This document shows, piece by piece, positions 4,555-6,147 of a stretch of 6,147 bases of DNA (position 1 is the first letter of the stretch; every line of letters begins with the position of its first letter). This stretch comes from Pseudomonas sp. Lineage in GTDB: Bacteria > Pseudomonadota > Gammaproteobacteria > Pseudomonadales > Pseudomonadaceae. The notes beneath the pieces are model-generated. The model was not told the origin of the DNA, ran no database searches, and saw nothing but the letters and a program-made list of their open reading frames with translations. The stretch lies in the NCBI GenBank assembly GCA_003488145.1, contig DNMQ01000378.1, positions 1-6,147 of the forward strand, written 5' to 3'. The translations under genes were made by a program, and so were the position numbers.

Positions 4555-5451
4555 ATGCTGGGGCGCATTCTTCTGTTGCTCGGGCTGCCGCTGCTGGCTA
4601 CGCCGGCGCTGGCCCTGACCATCTACAAATACACCGACGCCAATGGGGTCGTGACCTACAGCGACCAGGCTGCGCCTGGCGCGCAGGTTTTCGTCTTCAG
4701 TGACCGCATGGTGGAAAAGCTCGACACCCAGGTCAAACTGGAAACCCGCAAGCACGCGGCGGGCGAGACGCTGCTGGTGCGTAACGACCTGTTCGCGCCG
4801 GTCGATATCGAGCTGAAGCTGGAAAACGTCGTCAATGCCGTCGGGGCACCGGCCAGGCCGATTCGCTGGGTATTGCCGCCGCGCAGTCAGATTCGTCTGG
4901 CCACGCTGGCCCCGCGCGATGCCAGCAAGCCACTCAAGTACACGCCCAAGCTTCGCCATGCCCTGGGCGATCCGCGCCTGCTGCCCAAACCTTACAAGTA
5001 TCCGCTGCCATGGCGCGGCGGTCCGTTCCGCCTGACCCAGGGCGCCAACGGCCAGTACAGCCATTTCACGCCCAAGGGCCGCTATGCGGTCGACATCGCC
5101 ATGCCCGAAGGCACGCCCATCGTCTCCGCGCGCGGCGGCATGGTGGTGAAGATCGAGAACGAGCAGAGCGGGCGGGGCAACAACCCGGCCGGCAACTTCG
5201 TGCGCATCATGCATGACGACGGCACCATGGGCGTCTACCTGCACCTGATGAAAGGGTCGGTAGCGGTGCGCGAGGGACAGCGCGTCGAGAGTGGTACGCG
5301 TATCGCGCGTTCCGGCAATACCGGCAACAGCACCGGGCCGCACCTGCACTTCGTGGTGCAGCGTAACGTCGGCCTGGCGATCGAGTCGATTCCCTTCGAC
5401 TTCTCCCAGCCGGTCAACAGCCTGCCGAACTTCGCCGTGGGGGGTGAGTAG
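4555..5451 (+). CDS. Exported M23 (LytM-type) metallopeptidase with N-terminal DUF4124 domain
   Basis: A 298-residue protein predicted to cut peptide cross-links in peptidoglycan from the periplasm. Residues 1-20 are a signal peptide ending PALA before Leu21; there is no lipobox. Residues 22-46 are a DUF4124 segment (IYKYTDANGVVTYSDQ). The M23 domain covers about 158-285. Candidate zinc ligands are His170, Asp180 in YAVDIAMPEGTP, and His265 in GPHLHF; the partner histidines are His230 in YLHL and His263. All needed residues are present, so it looks active rather than a LytM activator. The His170-Asp180 spacing (H-x9-D) is longer than the common H-x3-D. No Shine-Dalgarno sequence precedes the ATG, yet no other start would keep the signal peptide, so 4555 stands. 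It is alone between a terminator-like hairpin and a convergent gene. It could serve in cell-wall remodelling, growth or division; no specific partner is visible. Confidence 0.92.
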   Translation: MLGRILLLLGLPLLATPALALTIYKYTDANGVVTYSDQAAPGAQVFVFSDRMVEKLDTQVKLETRKHAAGETLLVRNDLFAPVDIELKLENVVNAVGAPARPIRWVLPPRSQIRLATLAPRDASKPLKYTPKLRHALGDPRLLPKPYKYPLPWRGGPFRLTQGANGQYSHFTPKGRYAVDIAMPEGTPIVSARGGMVVKIENEQSGRGNNPAGNFVRIMHDDGTMGVYLHLMKGSVAVREGQRVESGTRIARSGNTGNSTGPHLHFVVQRNVGLAIESIPFDFSQPVNSLPNFAVGGE

Positions 5452-5469
5452 CCGCGCGGGCCGCTCACC
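5443..5469. terminator. Possible hairpin between the convergent peptidase and porin-like genes
   Basis: GGTGAG (5443-5448) and CTCACC (5464-5469) pair perfectly. Inside them, GCC and GGC can pair again across a GCGCG loop. The hairpin overlaps the TAG stop of the peptidase gene and lies 34 bp from the 3' end of the opposing gene. There is no T-run on either side, so a shared bidirectional terminator is only a possibility. Confidence 0.3.
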
Positions 5470-5503
5470 GGTCCGTTCATGACAGGCCGGCAACTTCAGC
5501 GAC

Positions 5504-6147
5504 TCAGAATGCCAGGCCGACCTTCAAACCGACCTGTTCCTGCTTGAGCTTGCTGTTTTCGGCGAACTCGCTGTCACTGTCGATCTCGTAGCGGGTCTGG
5601 GTGTAGTACAGGCTGGTGCTGATTGGCATGTTGTTGATGCCCTTGTTCCACAGCACGCTCAGCTCACCGTAGGGGTTGACCTTGTCCTTGAGGTCGACGG
5701 TGTCGCTTTCGCCGCCAACCTTCAGCTTGCTGTCCGCTTCGATGGAATAGCGGGCGCCCACTTCAAGGCGCACGGTGTAGTCGGGCGTCAGGTAGTTGTA
5801 GCCGATACCTGCCTTGGCGAATGGCGAGCGGGTGGTCAGCTTGACGTCTTCCTCGAAGATGCCGACGCGCACGTCATCCTGCTCGATGCGTCCCCAGTCG
5901 TAGCCGCCGCCGACAATCAGGTCGACATAGTTGTTGGTACTCAGGGCTGCGCGCAGGCCCAAGTCGAGATCGGCGCGAGCGGACAGATACTCCACATCGT
6001 CTTTTTCACGGTACTGACCTTCGATTCCGGCCTGGTAGATGAAGCCTTCCTGTCCGGTCATCTTGTTGCCGAAGTTGTAGTACAGCCCGCCCTGGTTGAG
6101 GCGCTCCTTGTCGCTTTCGTCGTTCACGGTCAGCTTGTACTGATTGT
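5504..6147 (-). CDS. Outer-membrane beta-barrel protein (C-terminal part)
   Basis: The last 213 complete codons of a gene whose start lies beyond the right edge; the frame is open through 6145. The GTG at 6127-6125 is an internal valine codon, because NQYKLT precedes it in frame. The sequence alternates short amphipathic strands rich in Tyr, Phe and Gly (GGLYYNFGNK, VDLIVGGGYDWG, AKAGIGYNYL, SVLWNKG) with acidic, Asn-rich turns, the pattern of a transmembrane beta-barrel. It ends VGLKVGLAF: the terminal Phe with alternating hydrophobic residues is the recognition signal for the BAM assembly complex. There is no OmpA-like peptidoglycan-binding domain. I do not recognise the specific family and make no substrate claim. 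The signal peptide should lie outside the window. It converges with the peptidase gene 52 bp away. Confidence 0.82.
   Translation of the reverse strand, partial: NQYKLTVNDESDKERLNQGGLYYNFGNKMTGQEGFIYQAGIEGQYREKDDVEYLSARADLDLGLRAALSTNNYVDLIVGGGYDWGRIEQDDVRVGIFEEDVKLTTRSPFAKAGIGYNYLTPDYTVRLEVGARYSIEADSKLKVGGESDTVDLKDKVNPYGELSVLWNKGINNMPISTSLYYTQTRYEIDSDSEFAENSKLKQEQVGLKVGLAF

Noticed and set aside
4468..5493. A 341-codon open frame on the minus strand opposite the M23 peptidase gene
   Set aside because: It is a mirror frame of a well-supported gene in GC-rich DNA. Its translation is low-complexity Arg/His/Ala/Gly-rich with no domain, and no ribosome binding site is seen.

Overview
The window reads as ordinary chromosomal DNA from a high-GC gammaproteobacterium. 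Pseudomonadaceae (Pseudomonas or Stutzerimonas type) is the best guess. The reasons are the strong G/C preference at third codon positions, a DUF4124 plus M23 peptidase fusion, a two-domain universal stress protein, and Pseudomonas-style promoter elements. The taxonomic call is inference. I see no transposase, integrase, CRISPR array, rRNA or tRNA, and no sign of a mobile island.

Left part (1-2510, minus strand): one end of an operon for a branched-chain-amino-acid-type (HAAT family) ABC importer. In transcription order it holds a secreted substrate-binding protein (2117-912), a LivG-like ATPase (909-103) and the first 36 codons of a LivF-like ATPase (from 110, running off the left edge). Gene ends lie 2 bp apart or overlap by 8 bp, so the genes are probably co-transcribed and translationally coupled. 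The permease genes are not in view and presumably lie further left. The binding protein is preceded by a candidate leader of about 280 nt. It contains six AAN triplets resembling a Hfq/Crc catabolite-repression site, a possible 61-codon upstream ORF, and a hairpin just ahead of a strong ribosome binding site. This is the part of the window most worth following up.

Middle (2511-4447): a tandem-domain universal stress protein on the minus strand is transcribed divergently from a plus-strand response regulator. They share a 179-bp intergenic region with candidate promoters in both directions and an imperfect FNR/ANR-like palindrome. The regulator has a complete CheY-like receiver domain, an Ala/Pro-rich linker, and a C-terminal domain that looks like a degenerate PilZ fold. 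A 10-bp GC-rich hairpin follows it.

Right part (4448-6147): an exported DUF4124-M23 (LytM-type) cell-wall peptidase on the plus strand converges on the 3' end of an outer-membrane beta-barrel protein gene on the minus strand. That gene runs off the right edge, and its product ends in the terminal Phe expected of BAM substrates.

The window is mostly conventional. I found no convincing new multi-gene system. The interesting items are the structured leader of the ABC operon and the receiver plus degenerate-PilZ protein.
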